NCBI GenBank assembly: GCA_030529085.1
Contig: JAUMXM010000012.1
Span: 1 to 47,634 of the forward strand
Source: Rikenellaceae bacterium
GTDB taxonomy: Bacteria > Bacteroidota > Bacteroidia > Bacteroidales > Rikenellaceae
DNA length: 47,634 nt
Reading direction: 5' to 3'
Shown here in pieces: positions 8,611 to 17,124 of this stretch; position 1 is the stretch's first letter, and every line of letters starts with the position of its first letter. The position numbers and the translations under genes are program-made. The notes beneath the pieces are model-generated. The model was not told the DNA's origin, did no database searches, and saw only the letters and a list, made by a program, of their open reading frames with translations.

Positions 8611-10419
8611 ATGCAAAAATTGCGTAACATTGCGATCATCGCCCACGTCGATCACGGCAAAACGACCCTCGTGGACAAGATGATTCTAGCAGGTCACATC
8701 CTGCGCGATAACGCCAAATCGAGTGGCGACCTGATTCTGGACAACAACGACCTGGAGCGTGAACGAGGCATCACGATTCTCTCGAAAAACGTCTCGGTTA
8801 TCTACAAAGATTATAAAATCAACATCATCGACACCCCGGGCCACGCCGACTTCGGTGGCGAGGTGGAGCGCGTGTTGAACATGTGCGACGGTGTACTGCT
8901 GCTGGTCGATGCCTTCGAGGGCACGATGCCCCAGACCCGTTTCGTGCTGCAGAAGGCCCTCTCGCTGGGCAAGAAACCGATCGTGGTGGTCAACAAGGTC
9001 GATAAGCCCAACTGCCGTCCCGAGGTGGTCAACGAGCAGGTCTTCGACCTGATGTTCACACTCGACGCCACCGAGGAGCAGCTCGACTACAAGACGATCT
9101 ACGGCTCGGCCAAGCAGGGCTGGATGTCGCACCGATGGAACGAGCCGACCGACTCGATTGTACCCCTGCTGGATGCCATCATCGATGAGATTCCCGAGCC
9201 CGAGACGGTCGAGGGTACGCCCCAGCTGCTCATCACCTCGCTCGAGTTCTCCTCCTATACGGGTCGCTCGGCGGTGGGTAAGCTCACGCGTGGTACGCTG
9301 CGTGCCGGTCAGAACGTCACCCTCGCCAAGCGCGACGGCAAGACCCTCGTAAAGACCCGCATCAAGGATCTAATGGTCTTCGAGGGGCTCTCGAAGAAGA
9401 AGGTCGAGGAGGTGCAGTGCGGCGAGATCTGCTCGCTGATGGGTATCGAGGGCTTCGAGATCGGCGACACGATCTGCGACTACGAGAATCCCGAGCCGCT
9501 CCCCCCGATTGCTATCGACGAGCCGACCATGTCGATGCTCTTCACGATCAACAACTCCCCCTTCTTCGGCAAGGATGGTAAGTTTGTCACCTCGCGCCAC
9601 ATCAAGGAGCGCCTGGACCGCGAGCTGGAGAAGAACCTCGCCCTGCGTGTCACGCCGGGTCTGACGGCCGACTCGTTCAACGTCTTCGGTCGCGGCGTGT
9701 TGCACCTCTCGGTCCTGATCGAGACGATGCGCCGCGAGGGGTATGAGTTGCAGGTGGGCCAGCCCCGCGTAATCATCAAGGAGATCGACGGCGTGAAGTG
9801 CGAGCCGGTCGAGGAGATGACCGTAGACTGCCCCGAGGAGTATTCGGGCACGGTCATCGAGCTGACGACCCGCCGCAAGGGTACGATGACCAACATGACC
9901 ACCAACGGCGACCGTGTGCGCCTCGAGTTCGACATCCCCTCGCGCGGTATCATCGGTCTGCGCTCGAATATGCTCACCGCTACAGCCGGCGAGGCGATTA
10001 TGACCCACCGTCTGCGCGGCTTTGAGCCCTGGTGCGGCGAGATCGAGATGCGCACCAACGGCTCGATTATCGCCTCCGAGACGGGTACGGCCTACGCCTA
10101 CTCGATCGACAAGCTGCAGGATCGCGGTCGCTTCTTCATCGCCCCGATGGACCCCGTCTACGAGGGTCAGGTGATCGGCGAGCATACGCGCCAGAACGAC
10201 ATTGCGGTCAACGTCACGAAGGCCAAGCAGCTGACCAACATGCGCGCCTCGGGCTCGGACGAGAAGAGCGTAATCGTACCCCCGAAGATCTTCTCGCTGG
10301 AGGAGGCCTTGGAGTACATCAAAGAGGATGAATATGTGGAGGTCACCCCCCACTCGATGCGCCTGCGCAAGATCCTGCTCCACGAGGTCGATCGCAAGCG
10401 TGCCGCCAAGAGCGAATAA
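8611..10419 (+). CDS. typA: translational GTPase TypA/BipA
   Basis: Ribosome-associated GTPase involved in stress adaptation and large-subunit assembly. The 602-residue length is typical. All G motifs are present: [14 protein letters not shown] (G1), RERGITIL (G2), [12 protein letters not shown] (G3) and NKVDKP (G4). An EF-Tu-like domain II (about residues 205-290) and EF-G-like domains III and V follow, then the TypA-specific C-terminal region ([19 protein letters not shown]). rpiB starts 21 nt downstream and is probably cotranscribed. Confidence 0.97.
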   Translation: MQKLRNIAIIAHVDHGKTTLVDKMILAGHILRDNAKSSGDLILDNNDLERERGITILSKNVSVIYKDYKINIIDTPGHADFGGEVERVLNMCDGVLLLVDAFEGTMPQTRFVLQKALSLGKKPIVVVNKVDKPNCRPEVVNEQVFDLMFTLDATEEQLDYKTIYGSAKQGWMSHRWNEPTDSIVPLLDAIIDEIPEPETVEGTPQLLITSLEFSSYTGRSAVGKLTRGTLRAGQNVTLAKRDGKTLVKTRIKDLMVFEGLSKKKVEEVQCGEICSLMGIEGFEIGDTICDYENPEPLPPIAIDEPTMSMLFTINNSPFFGKDGKFVTSRHIKERLDRELEKNLALRVTPGLTADSFNVFGRGVLHLSVLIETMRREGYELQVGQPRVIIKEIDGVKCEPVEEMTVDCPEEYSGTVIELTTRRKGTMTNMTTNGDRVRLEFDIPSRGIIGLRSNMLTATAGEAIMTHRLRGFEPWCGEIEMRTNGSIIASETGTAYAYSIDKLQDRGRFFIAPMDPVYEGQVIGEHTRQNDIAVNVTKAKQLTNMRASGSDEKSVIVPPKIFSLEEALEYIKEDEYVEVTPHSMRLRKILLHEVDRKRAAKSE

Positions 10420-10440
10420 ACCTTAAAACAACCAACCGAT

Positions 10441-10875
10441 ATGAAAAAAGTAGGTATTGCCAGCGATCACGCCGGCTATGAGATGAAAGAGTTTGTCGTG
10501 GGTTACCTCCAGGCCAAGGGCTTCGAGGTCTATGACTTCGGTACCCACTCGCCCGAGAGTGTCGATTATGCCGACTACGGCCACCCGCTGGCCGAGGCTG
10601 TCGAGAAGGGTGATGTGGAGTGCGGCGTAGGTCTTTGCGGCTCGGGTGAGGGTATCTCGATGACCCTGAACAAGCACCAGGGCATTCGTGCCGGCTTGTG
10701 CTGGTTGCCCGAGATTGCCCACCTGATTCGTCAGCACAACAACGCCAACGTCGTGGTGCTGCCCGCCCGCTTCATCTCGAACGACGAGGCTGTTGCGATT
10801 CTCGACGAGTACTTCTCGACCGACTTCGAGGGTGGTCGCCACGAGGCACGCATCAACAAGATTCCGTTGCAGTAA
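10441..10875 (+). CDS. rpiB: ribose-5-phosphate isomerase B
   Basis: Interconverts ribose 5-phosphate and ribulose 5-phosphate in the pentose phosphate pathway; RpiB/LacAB family. Seen in 144 residues: N-terminal ASDHAGYEMKE, the catalytic Cys loop GLCGSGEGISMTLNK, and NNANVVVLPARFIS. It lies 21 nt after typA and just before a strong terminator, so a two-gene unit is likely. Confidence 0.95.
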   Translation: MKKVGIASDHAGYEMKEFVVGYLQAKGFEVYDFGTHSPESVDYADYGHPLAEAVEKGDVECGVGLCGSGEGISMTLNKHQGIRAGLCWLPEIAHLIRQHNNANVVVLPARFISNDEAVAILDEYFSTDFEGGRHEARINKIPLQ

Positions 10876-10893
10876 TCAACCCCCTGCAACAAG

Positions 10894-10925
10894 AAAACCC
10901 CTCTGCCGCAGCAGAGGGGTTTTTT
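10894..10925. terminator. bidirectional terminator between rpiB and ispE
   Basis: CCCCTCTGC (10898-10906), loop CGCA, GCAGAGGGG (10911-10919), flanked by AAAA and a T run: a canonical intrinsic terminator between convergent genes. Confidence 0.9.
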
Positions 10926-10942
10926 ATTTTTCCAACATCGGT

Positions 10943-11749
10943 TTAGAGTTGATAGATGTAGGGCGAGTCGATTCGTCGTGCCTTCGATTCGTCGTCGAAG
11001 AGGCCAAAGACGGTCGAGCCACTGCCCGACATCGCCGCATAGATGGCCCCCGCCTCGAGCAACGACTCCTTCGCCGCGCGAATCACGGGGTGGGCGGCAA
11101 AGATATGGGGCTCGAAGTCGTTCTTCACACTCACCTGCCACGCCGCAATCGGGGCCTGCAACCGCTCGCGCAGCGACACGGCAGGCACGGCCGGTTTCAC
11201 ACCACCATAGGCCTCGCGCGTCGAGACCCCCTCATCGGGCTTGATGAGCACCAACCACAGCCCGGCAAGGGGCAGTTCGATCGGCTCCATCTTCTCGCCG
11301 CGCCCCGTGCAGAGTTGGAGCGTATTGCGCACAAAGAAGGCGGTATCGCTCCCCAGCTCGGCGGCCAGGTCGATCAAGGTCGCCTCGTCGAGTTGCAACG
11401 CAAAGAGCTCGTTGAGTGCCAAGAGCACCATCGTACCATCGGCCGAGCCGCCTCCCAATCCTGCCCCGAAGGGAACACGCTTATCGAGTGTGATGCTCAC
11501 ACCCTCGATGCCGTAACGCTCCTGCATCAGCTTGTAGGCCTTCAGGCAGATATTCTTCTCGGCAGGGCAATCGACCGCGAGGCCGCGATTCTCGAAAAAG
11601 CAGCCCGTACCCACGATGCGCTCGACCTCCAACTCGTCGTAGAGCCCCAAAACGGGCACCATCACCGTCTCCAACTCGTGAAAACCATCCTCGCGCCGAC
11701 GCAACACGTCAAGCCCGAGGTTTATTTTACAATTTGCGCGTAACTTCAT
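10943..11749 (-). CDS. ispE: 4-diphosphocytidyl-2-C-methyl-D-erythritol kinase
   Basis: GHMP kinase of the MEP isoprenoid pathway: phosphorylates CDP-ME at the 2-hydroxyl. Seen in 268 residues: N-terminal ANCKINLGL, the ATP loop PFGAGLGGGSADG, and the C-terminal AAMSGSGSTVFGLF glycine loop. The frame stays open 39 nt further upstream, but homology begins at MKLRANCKINLGL, so ATG 11749 is chosen. A -7 box ends only 4 nt before this ATG, suggesting a leaderless or nearly leaderless mRNA. ispD, the preceding pathway step, is at 35189-35887. Confidence 0.95.
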   Translation of the reverse strand: MKLRANCKINLGLDVLRRREDGFHELETVMVPVLGLYDELEVERIVGTGCFFENRGLAVDCPAEKNICLKAYKLMQERYGIEGVSITLDKRVPFGAGLGGGSADGTMVLLALNELFALQLDEATLIDLAAELGSDTAFFVRNTLQLCTGRGEKMEPIELPLAGLWLVLIKPDEGVSTREAYGGVKPAVPAVSLRERLQAPIAAWQVSVKNDFEPHIFAAHPVIRAAKESLLEAGAIYAAMSGSGSTVFGLFDDESKARRIDSPYIYQL

Positions 11750-11753
11750 AAAG

Positions 11754-11761
11754 CAAAGATA
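11754..11761 (-). promoter_or_regulatory. -7 box immediately upstream of ispE
   Basis: Minus-strand TATCTTTG matches TAnnTTTG, 4 nt from the ATG at 11749. Transcription starting at the usual distance would begin at or beside the start codon. Confidence 0.5.
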
Positions 11762-11794
11762 GGAAATTTCTCGGCAAACCCACCCCATCGGATA

Positions 11795-11836
11795 AAAAAG
11801 ATGGAGAGGAAGCCAGGTTAGTAGGACTTCCTCTCC
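11795..11836 (-). terminator. terminator of the susCD operon
   Basis: Stem GGAGAGGAAG (11803-11812) / CTTCCTCTCC (11827-11836) with a 14-nt loop. On the minus strand it is followed by ATC and a T run. It lies about 90 nt below the last gene of the operon. Confidence 0.75.
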
Positions 11837-11924
11837 GGTGAACTTTTTAAAAACACTCCTATATAACGCTTATGATAAGAGCCAAAATGAAAGTTCGAAG
11901 GTTTATTATTCTTTTTTTGTTTTT

Positions 11925-13250
11925 TTATTTACGCGTCAGCGTGGTCAAATTGCGGAACATATCCCAATTACCGAGGTTTGAACTGCTCGACGGAGTTGCC
12001 GAAGAGTAAGCACCAAAGGTGATACCGTTCGTCTCGCCACCTTCCGGCCAACCTGGGTTATTAAAGGGCTGCACCTCAAGGGTTGTCGCATTCACATATA
12101 CAAACTTGATACCGTAGCCCGACTTTATTTGATGGAGAATATAACCATTGCTGGAGTTGAGCGTCAATACGATATAATAGGCTGACACTCTGCCAATCGC
12201 CTGCGATTCGAGCGTAATATAAGCATCCGTATCGGTCTCTACATAGTTTACGGGAATCGTAAAGCCGCCCAATTCACAATAGTACATATCGGCTTCAGCA
12301 TCATAACCAAAGGTAACATCGGCCACAATATCGGCTGCCTTACCCGAGGCGTCATAACCATAGCACGGCATATCCCAATCACCCATAAAGAGGGCCGGAG
12401 TGATAAAGCCTTGCGATACAGTAATTGTACGCAATACCTTCTCGCCACCATCGGTCAGCGAAATCGAGCCATTGCGTGCCTTGCCCGTCAGGTTCTCGCT
12501 CAGCTTCACGGTGAACGACTCGGCCGTCTTCTCGATCGTAATCCAATCGTAGGTCGTCGTCACATCCCAAGCGGGAGCTGCCAAAGGCAGGTACTCGGTC
12601 GGGGTGATCGTCACCTCGTAGGCGGCACCCTTAGACGTTTGGATGTTCTCGACCGTCACCAGGTTTACAGTACCCTGCGTCACGGGGATCTCGACGGGCT
12701 TCCAAGCCTGCTTCACAACAATCGTCGTGGCACGCGGAGCCTCATAGTTCAACTCACCGATGAGCTGAATGGCACCCTCGACAACCGTAGCACGTAGCCA
12801 CGAAGCATCGGTGGGAATCTCCACCGTAGGAGCAGCGCTCGAGGTAGCATCGTAGGGGATCTCGACAGCCTCCAGACCGGCGGGATCGACAGCAACGCTC
12901 TCGGCCGACATATCGAAGAAGGCACCCTCCTGCATAATCGTCACCACCTCGGTCAGCTTACCGGCTACGATCGTAATCTTACCCGAACGGGTCAAAGCAC
13001 CGTCGTACGGGCCTACCGTATAGCTCACCTGGTTGTTTGCCGTAGCACCAACCACAATCCAATCCTTGTCAGAGGTTGCCGTAAACTTGGCCTCCGTCGT
13101 ATTGATCGTGATCGCTCCGCTTCCGCCATCGGCCGTGAAGCCGATGTCGGAACGGACGATCTTAAGCTCTGCCAAAGGCTCGCAATCGTCTTCGCAACCC
13201 ACGAAAGCGAAAGCCACCACAGCCAGCATCAGATAAAATATCTTTTTCAT
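11925..13250 (-). CDS. BACON-domain surface lipoprotein
   Basis: Predicted lipoprotein, 441 residues from the ATG at 13250; a Met three codons earlier is less likely. The N-terminus MKKIFYLMLAVVAFAFVGC ends in a lipobox Cys. Seen: three consecutive BACON-like beta-sandwich repeats, each ending in a Trp-Ile/Leu core and a short VxQG-type strand (DKDWIVVGA...VVTIMQEG; DASWLRATV...IPVTQGT; TYDWITIEK...ITVSQG), then a C-terminal domain of unknown type (about 290-441). BACON domains are thought to aid carbohydrate or mucin binding and spacing at the surface. As last gene of the susCD operon, 21 nt after the DUF4302 gene, it probably acts as an accessory ligand-binding protein. It has no catalytic motif. 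Confidence 0.85.
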   Translation of the reverse strand: MKKIFYLMLAVVAFAFVGCEDDCEPLAELKIVRSDIGFTADGGSGAITINTTEAKFTATSDKDWIVVGATANNQVSYTVGPYDGALTRSGKITIVAGKLTEVVTIMQEGAFFDMSAESVAVDPAGLEAVEIPYDATSSAAPTVEIPTDASWLRATVVEGAIQLIGELNYEAPRATTIVVKQAWKPVEIPVTQGTVNLVTVENIQTSKGAAYEVTITPTEYLPLAAPAWDVTTTYDWITIEKTAESFTVKLSENLTGKARNGSISLTDGGEKVLRTITVSQGFITPALFMGDWDMPCYGYDASGKAADIVADVTFGYDAEADMYYCELGGFTIPVNYVETDTDAYITLESQAIGRVSAYYIVLTLNSSNGYILHQIKSGYGIKFVYVNATTLEVQPFNNPGWPEGGETNGITFGAYSSATPSSSSNLGNWDMFRNLTTLTRK

Positions 13251-13271
13251 AATCGTCATCGTTTGAAAGGT

Positions 13272-14609
13272 TTACTTTTTGGTCATCGTGTCGGGGCTGT
13301 ACAGACGGCTAATCAGATACCAACCACCGTTGTTGTACAGGAAGAAGATGTCACCATACGAGCTGAGTGCAATGAACTGCAACACAATCTGACCATCCTC
13401 ACCGATGTTTACAATGTCCCAACCATAACCCGGGGCAGGCATCAACGACGAACCGGAACCGGGGCAGAGGTAGGCAGGACCACGGGTCGAGTACTGACCC
13501 AGAGGCTGGTAATCCAGAGCCAGACCGCTGGTCGATTTCGAGTAGGTCACAACCACGTTGGGGAACGAGGCGTGCAGACCCGACAGATAGTAGGACTGCA
13601 AAGGCACATTCTCGGTCAAGGTCACCGTGCGCGACACGTAGCTCGAGGAGCTCGACGAAGACTTATAGCGCAGCGTATATTGACCCAGCAGGTCATTGTA
13701 GTGGATGAAGCCCTCGCGGTACCAACCGGCCAGAGCAACCTGCGTGGCAGCTCCGCTCTCGGTCACGGCATCGGTGGCCACCATCGCGCCTGCCGCAGCA
13801 TCCCACTCGAAGGTGCTGGCCTGAATGCCGTTGATCGTAATCGGGTTGTAGAGGGTCATACCCTTCGACGTGAAGGCGAAAGGATACTCCTCATAGGCAC
13901 CCTGGGTGTCACCCGTCGGGTAGTAGATCAGCTTGTTGCCGCTATCGGCAGCGTAGATGATGATGTCGTTCGAGCCATCACCTTCGCCTTCGCCCTCACC
14001 CTCGGCGGGAGCAACCACGCCCTCGGTCCAACGGTAACCCGTGTAAAGCTTGGCGTTTACCTCCTCCTGGATCGTCTTGATGGCGGTGATGCAGGATACG
14101 ATATCCTCCTCGAGAGCCGTGAAGACAATGCGGTTGTCGGTCTTGATTCCGCGGAAGACCATACGCTTGGCGTCGCCCTCGATGTAGGCCCACTCGAAAT
14201 CGCCACCATAGACGTTCTCGGCATACTCATCGGGATCCGACAGGTAGTGGATGTAGTCGTTAAAGGTATCGAAGGTGAGCACAACACTCGACGAAGCATT
14301 GATCGAGTAGTGGCTCGTAATCGTCTTCGAGGGGTCGGTAGCGACCTCCGAAGTTACCGTCACGTTACCATCGGCATCGAAAGTTGCCGCATAGGTAACA
14401 CCGCCGGGGAAGTAGGTCGATGAGAAGCTGGGATAATACTCAATCATCCAGCCATTGGCAGCCGAGGTAAGCAGCTGCTTGCACTCCTGCATCTTCTGCT
14501 CCAGACGCTCCGAGGCGGAGGCATCGAATACCTCCTCAACCTCGTTCACGCAGCTCGTCATCGCAAAGGCGAGCACCGAGAACAATGCTGTATAAAGTAT
14601 CTTTTTCAT
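13272..14609 (-). CDS. DUF4302 family lipoprotein
   Basis: Predicted outer-membrane lipoprotein of 445 residues; signal MKKILYTALFSVLAFAMTSC with lipobox Cys. The start is set at ATG 14609 because the signal peptide begins there. The body has the DUF4302 hallmarks: a charged helix (ERLEQKMQECKQLLTSAANGW) followed by MIEYYPSFSSTYFPGGVTY. No function is known for the family; it recurs beside SusD-like proteins and Mx1 metallopeptidases in Bacteroidetes, exactly as here. An acidic Glu-Gly hexanucleotide repeat (PAEGEGEGEGDG) interrupts the middle and looks like a flexible linker. It starts 10 nt after the metallopeptidase stop. Confidence 0.85.
   Translation of the reverse strand: MKKILYTALFSVLAFAMTSCVNEVEEVFDASASERLEQKMQECKQLLTSAANGWMIEYYPSFSSTYFPGGVTYAATFDADGNVTVTSEVATDPSKTITSHYSINASSSVVLTFDTFNDYIHYLSDPDEYAENVYGGDFEWAYIEGDAKRMVFRGIKTDNRIVFTALEEDIVSCITAIKTIQEEVNAKLYTGYRWTEGVVAPAEGEGEGEGDGSNDIIIYAADSGNKLIYYPTGDTQGAYEEYPFAFTSKGMTLYNPITINGIQASTFEWDAAAGAMVATDAVTESGAATQVALAGWYREGFIHYNDLLGQYTLRYKSSSSSSSYVSRTVTLTENVPLQSYYLSGLHASFPNVVVTYSKSTSGLALDYQPLGQYSTRGPAYLCPGSGSSLMPAPGYGWDIVNIGEDGQIVLQFIALSSYGDIFFLYNNGGWYLISRLYSPDTMTKK
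13976..14004. repeat. Gly-Glu coding hexanucleotide repeat
   Basis: On the minus strand the coding sequence is a short imperfect tandem of GAGGGT/GAAGGC-type units encoding EGEGEGEG inside the DUF4302 protein. Changes by whole units would keep the frame. Confidence 0.6.
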
Positions 14610-14619
14610 CGCTTTAGAA

Positions 14620-15552
14620 TCAATTAAAGTTCGACCAATCAATATTCTCGATGTCGTTGTAGCGACGGGCCAGCGAAGTACGCATTGCCTCTACGTCGAT
14701 ATTCCAAACATCCTTCATATACGTCTTCACGATAGCCAACTTACGCTGGATGCGATCGGCACCCTCCGCACCTGCCATCTGCAGACGAGCATTCCACTGT
14801 GCATCGTTCATCGAGAGGTAGTTCGAATAGACCTCCACGAAGTCCTCGTGGGTAGCACTCGAAGCATAGGGGGTAATGAAACCGAGTCGTGCAGCCTCCT
14901 GCTCCGAAACCGAAGTCCACTGAGCCGAATAGTCACCCTTCGAGATGATGTTGAAATCCTGCGGATACTCCTTCTTCTGGTGCAGGATGTGGGCAAACTC
15001 GTGGTGGATCGTGTGCAAGTAGTAGTAGTTGAAGTCATCCACACTCTTGATCGATACGGTGTAACCCTCCGACTCATCAACACCATTGTTGTAGTTGATC
15101 GTCACGTAGTTCTCCAGCCAGTTACCTACATAGAGCGTAATCTTCAAACCACCCTCGGCTGTACCCAGCGTTACGGTTCCCGCCGTGGGGTCGTGCGCAC
15201 CCGAACCAATCACCATGATCACACGCGGCGAGTGTTCGCGCATAAAGTGTACATCCGACTGCTCGGTATAGAGGTCGAGCCAGAGGTAACGCACGGCCTT
15301 GGCCAGGATGCGGCAATAGAGCTCGCGCGCCGGAATCAAATCGTAGTTCTGATTCGTCTCAATATCCTCGTAGCGATAGAGGAAACGAATGTTGAAGGGT
15401 GCCCGGTAGTTATCCTCGAGCCAGCGATCGAAGTCGGTCTCGGCGTTGATCGACTCCTTGATCACGCTTTCACGGCTCAACTTATCCTCACTGCAGCCAC
15501 AGAAGAGGGCCGAAACAGCAAGCAGGGCAATATATAACATAGATTTTTTCAT
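14620..15552 (-). CDS. putative zinc-binding metallopeptidase lipoprotein (Mx1 type)
   Basis: Predicted surface zinc peptidase, 310 residues; signal MKKSMLYIALLAVSALFCGC with lipobox Cys. The start is set at ATG 15552, where the signal peptide begins. The metal site is the zincin motif H184-E185-F-A-H188 (in HTIHHEFAHILHQ), with a downstream acidic helix HEDFVEVYSNYL that may supply the third ligand. Bacteroidetes proteins of this type are annotated as putative zinc-binding metallopeptidases next to SusD; substrates are unknown. It is 31 nt below susD and is the only enzyme of the locus, which suggests that the imported ligand is a peptide or glycopeptide. Confidence 0.88.
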   Translation of the reverse strand: MKKSMLYIALLAVSALFCGCSEDKLSRESVIKESINAETDFDRWLEDNYRAPFNIRFLYRYEDIETNQNYDLIPARELYCRILAKAVRYLWLDLYTEQSDVHFMREHSPRVIMVIGSGAHDPTAGTVTLGTAEGGLKITLYVGNWLENYVTINYNNGVDESEGYTVSIKSVDDFNYYYLHTIHHEFAHILHQKKEYPQDFNIISKGDYSAQWTSVSEQEAARLGFITPYASSATHEDFVEVYSNYLSMNDAQWNARLQMAGAEGADRIQRKLAIVKTYMKDVWNIDVEAMRTSLARRYNDIENIDWSNFN

Positions 15553-15583
15553 AACTTCATCTTTTTCGGTTAATGACACTTAT

Positions 15584-17110
15584 TTACCGAGGATTGGCGG
15601 GGATACCAGCCGAGATTACGGCGCTGGGCAGCTGAACAGCCAGACGCTTATCGTACGGCTCGATCGTCACATTCTCGGCAGCATCTACAATGTGCGTAAA
15701 GGCAACACCGTAGCGCTTCAGGTCGAGCGCGCGATCACCTTCGTGAATCGTTAACGTACGACGAGCGTGCAAGCAAGCCTGTACCAGACCATTCTGCGTA
15801 CCCTCGGCAATGGGGAAGCGCGAAGCGAAGGTCAGCGAATTAACCGACTCACCGGCTGCATAGTACTCAACAATCTGATCCACGCTGAGCTCACGCGTAT
15901 AACCAGCCTGCTTGTAGAAGTAATTCAGGTCGCGTACGGCATTCTCGAAGTCACCGGCCATGGCATAAGCCTCGGCACGATCGACGATCGTCTTCTCGAC
16001 CGTGAAGGGAACCGTGATTACATAAGGCTGACCAATACCCTGTACGATATCCGTGTACATGAAGTACTCGTACTGCTTCGGCACGAACATCGAGGTGTTC
16101 TGGTTCTGGAAGATGGGGAAATCACCGAAGAAAGGCAGTTGCGAACCCCAAGGGCCACCACTCTGGGCGGTCTCGTTGATCTTGTTGCGCGTCGTAACAT
16201 AGCGACCGCTAAAGAGACGACCGGACAAACTACTTACACCCTGGACAAAGAGGTTTGCAGCCTCATCGGTCGTGTTGTACGCATTGGTATACTCGGCGGG
16301 AGTTGAACCGGCCTCGTTGAAGGCCTCCCAATTGCGGAAATTCGGGGTGGGATCTTCACCGATGGCAGCCGTTGCGCAAGCAACAGCCTGCTCATACTTA
16401 CCATAATAGAGGTAGAACTTGGCAGCAAATGCGTTGGCAGCCTTCGTCGTGAAGTGATACTTAGGCTTGTCATACTTCGTATCGTCGATCAGAGGAATAC
16501 CGGCCTCGAGGTCGGCAGCGATCATTGCATAAACGTCGGCAACCGTACCACGCTCATAATCCACAAAGACCGTCTTCTCGGGCTTCGTTACGTAGGGAAT
16601 ACCAGCATCGGTGGCACTCGTCTCGGGGTTGTAAGCCTGGCAGAAGGTGTTGCAAAGCGTAAAGTGTGCATAAGCGCGGCAGAGCAGCGCCTCACCCTTC
16701 TGGGGAGCAATCTCCTCGGGGGTCGCCTTACCCGTGGCAATCATCTCCTCGACACCTTCCAAAGCGTGGTTCGCCGAAGCGATCGCTCTGTAATTGGCAT
16801 TCCAAATCTCCTCGGGCGAATCGAACGAGGTGCTCGAAATATTCTGGAACAGGTAGGCATCCTCCCAGAGATCATTCGACACATTGAACTTCTTACCACG
16901 GTCATCCGTGTTATCCGACATCTGCTCCAACACGACAATCGGCAACACCTCCGAATAGGCCGAAACCAACATCATCTTCACCTTCTCGGGCGTGTCGATC
17001 GTAGTACGGTTATCCGGCATCTCATCCAGAAAATCGTTACACGAAACAAGCATAGCCGAGCCGGCCGCAAGCAGCGCGAACTTATTGATTATATTACGAA
17101 AATTTTTCAT
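15584..17110 (-). CDS. SusD/RagB family nutrient-binding lipoprotein
   Basis: Outer-membrane lipoprotein that forms the lid of the SusC transporter and captures ligand outside the cell. Length 508 residues; signal MKNFRNIINKFALLAAGSAMLVSC with lipobox Cys. Seen: the SusD N-terminal pattern CNDFLDEMPDNRT, TPR-like helices (EALLCRAYAHFTLCNTFCQAY) and the C-terminal region with RFPIAEG. It starts 14 nt after the susC stop, so the two are surely cotranscribed. The ligand cannot be read from the sequence; no glycoside hydrolase is linked. Confidence 0.94.
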   Translation of the reverse strand: MKNFRNIINKFALLAAGSAMLVSCNDFLDEMPDNRTTIDTPEKVKMMLVSAYSEVLPIVVLEQMSDNTDDRGKKFNVSNDLWEDAYLFQNISSTSFDSPEEIWNANYRAIASANHALEGVEEMIATGKATPEEIAPQKGEALLCRAYAHFTLCNTFCQAYNPETSATDAGIPYVTKPEKTVFVDYERGTVADVYAMIAADLEAGIPLIDDTKYDKPKYHFTTKAANAFAAKFYLYYGKYEQAVACATAAIGEDPTPNFRNWEAFNEAGSTPAEYTNAYNTTDEAANLFVQGVSSLSGRLFSGRYVTTRNKINETAQSGGPWGSQLPFFGDFPIFQNQNTSMFVPKQYEYFMYTDIVQGIGQPYVITVPFTVEKTIVDRAEAYAMAGDFENAVRDLNYFYKQAGYTRELSVDQIVEYYAAGESVNSLTFASRFPIAEGTQNGLVQACLHARRTLTIHEGDRALDLKRYGVAFTHIVDAAENVTIEPYDKRLAVQLPSAVISAGIPANPR

Positions 17111-17124
17111 ACTCTTTCAGATTT

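Noticed and set aside
14620..14642. Upstream in-frame Met of the DUF4302 protein, overlapping the metallopeptidase gene
   Set aside because: The signal peptide starts at ATG 14609, and the upstream residues are not signal-like.
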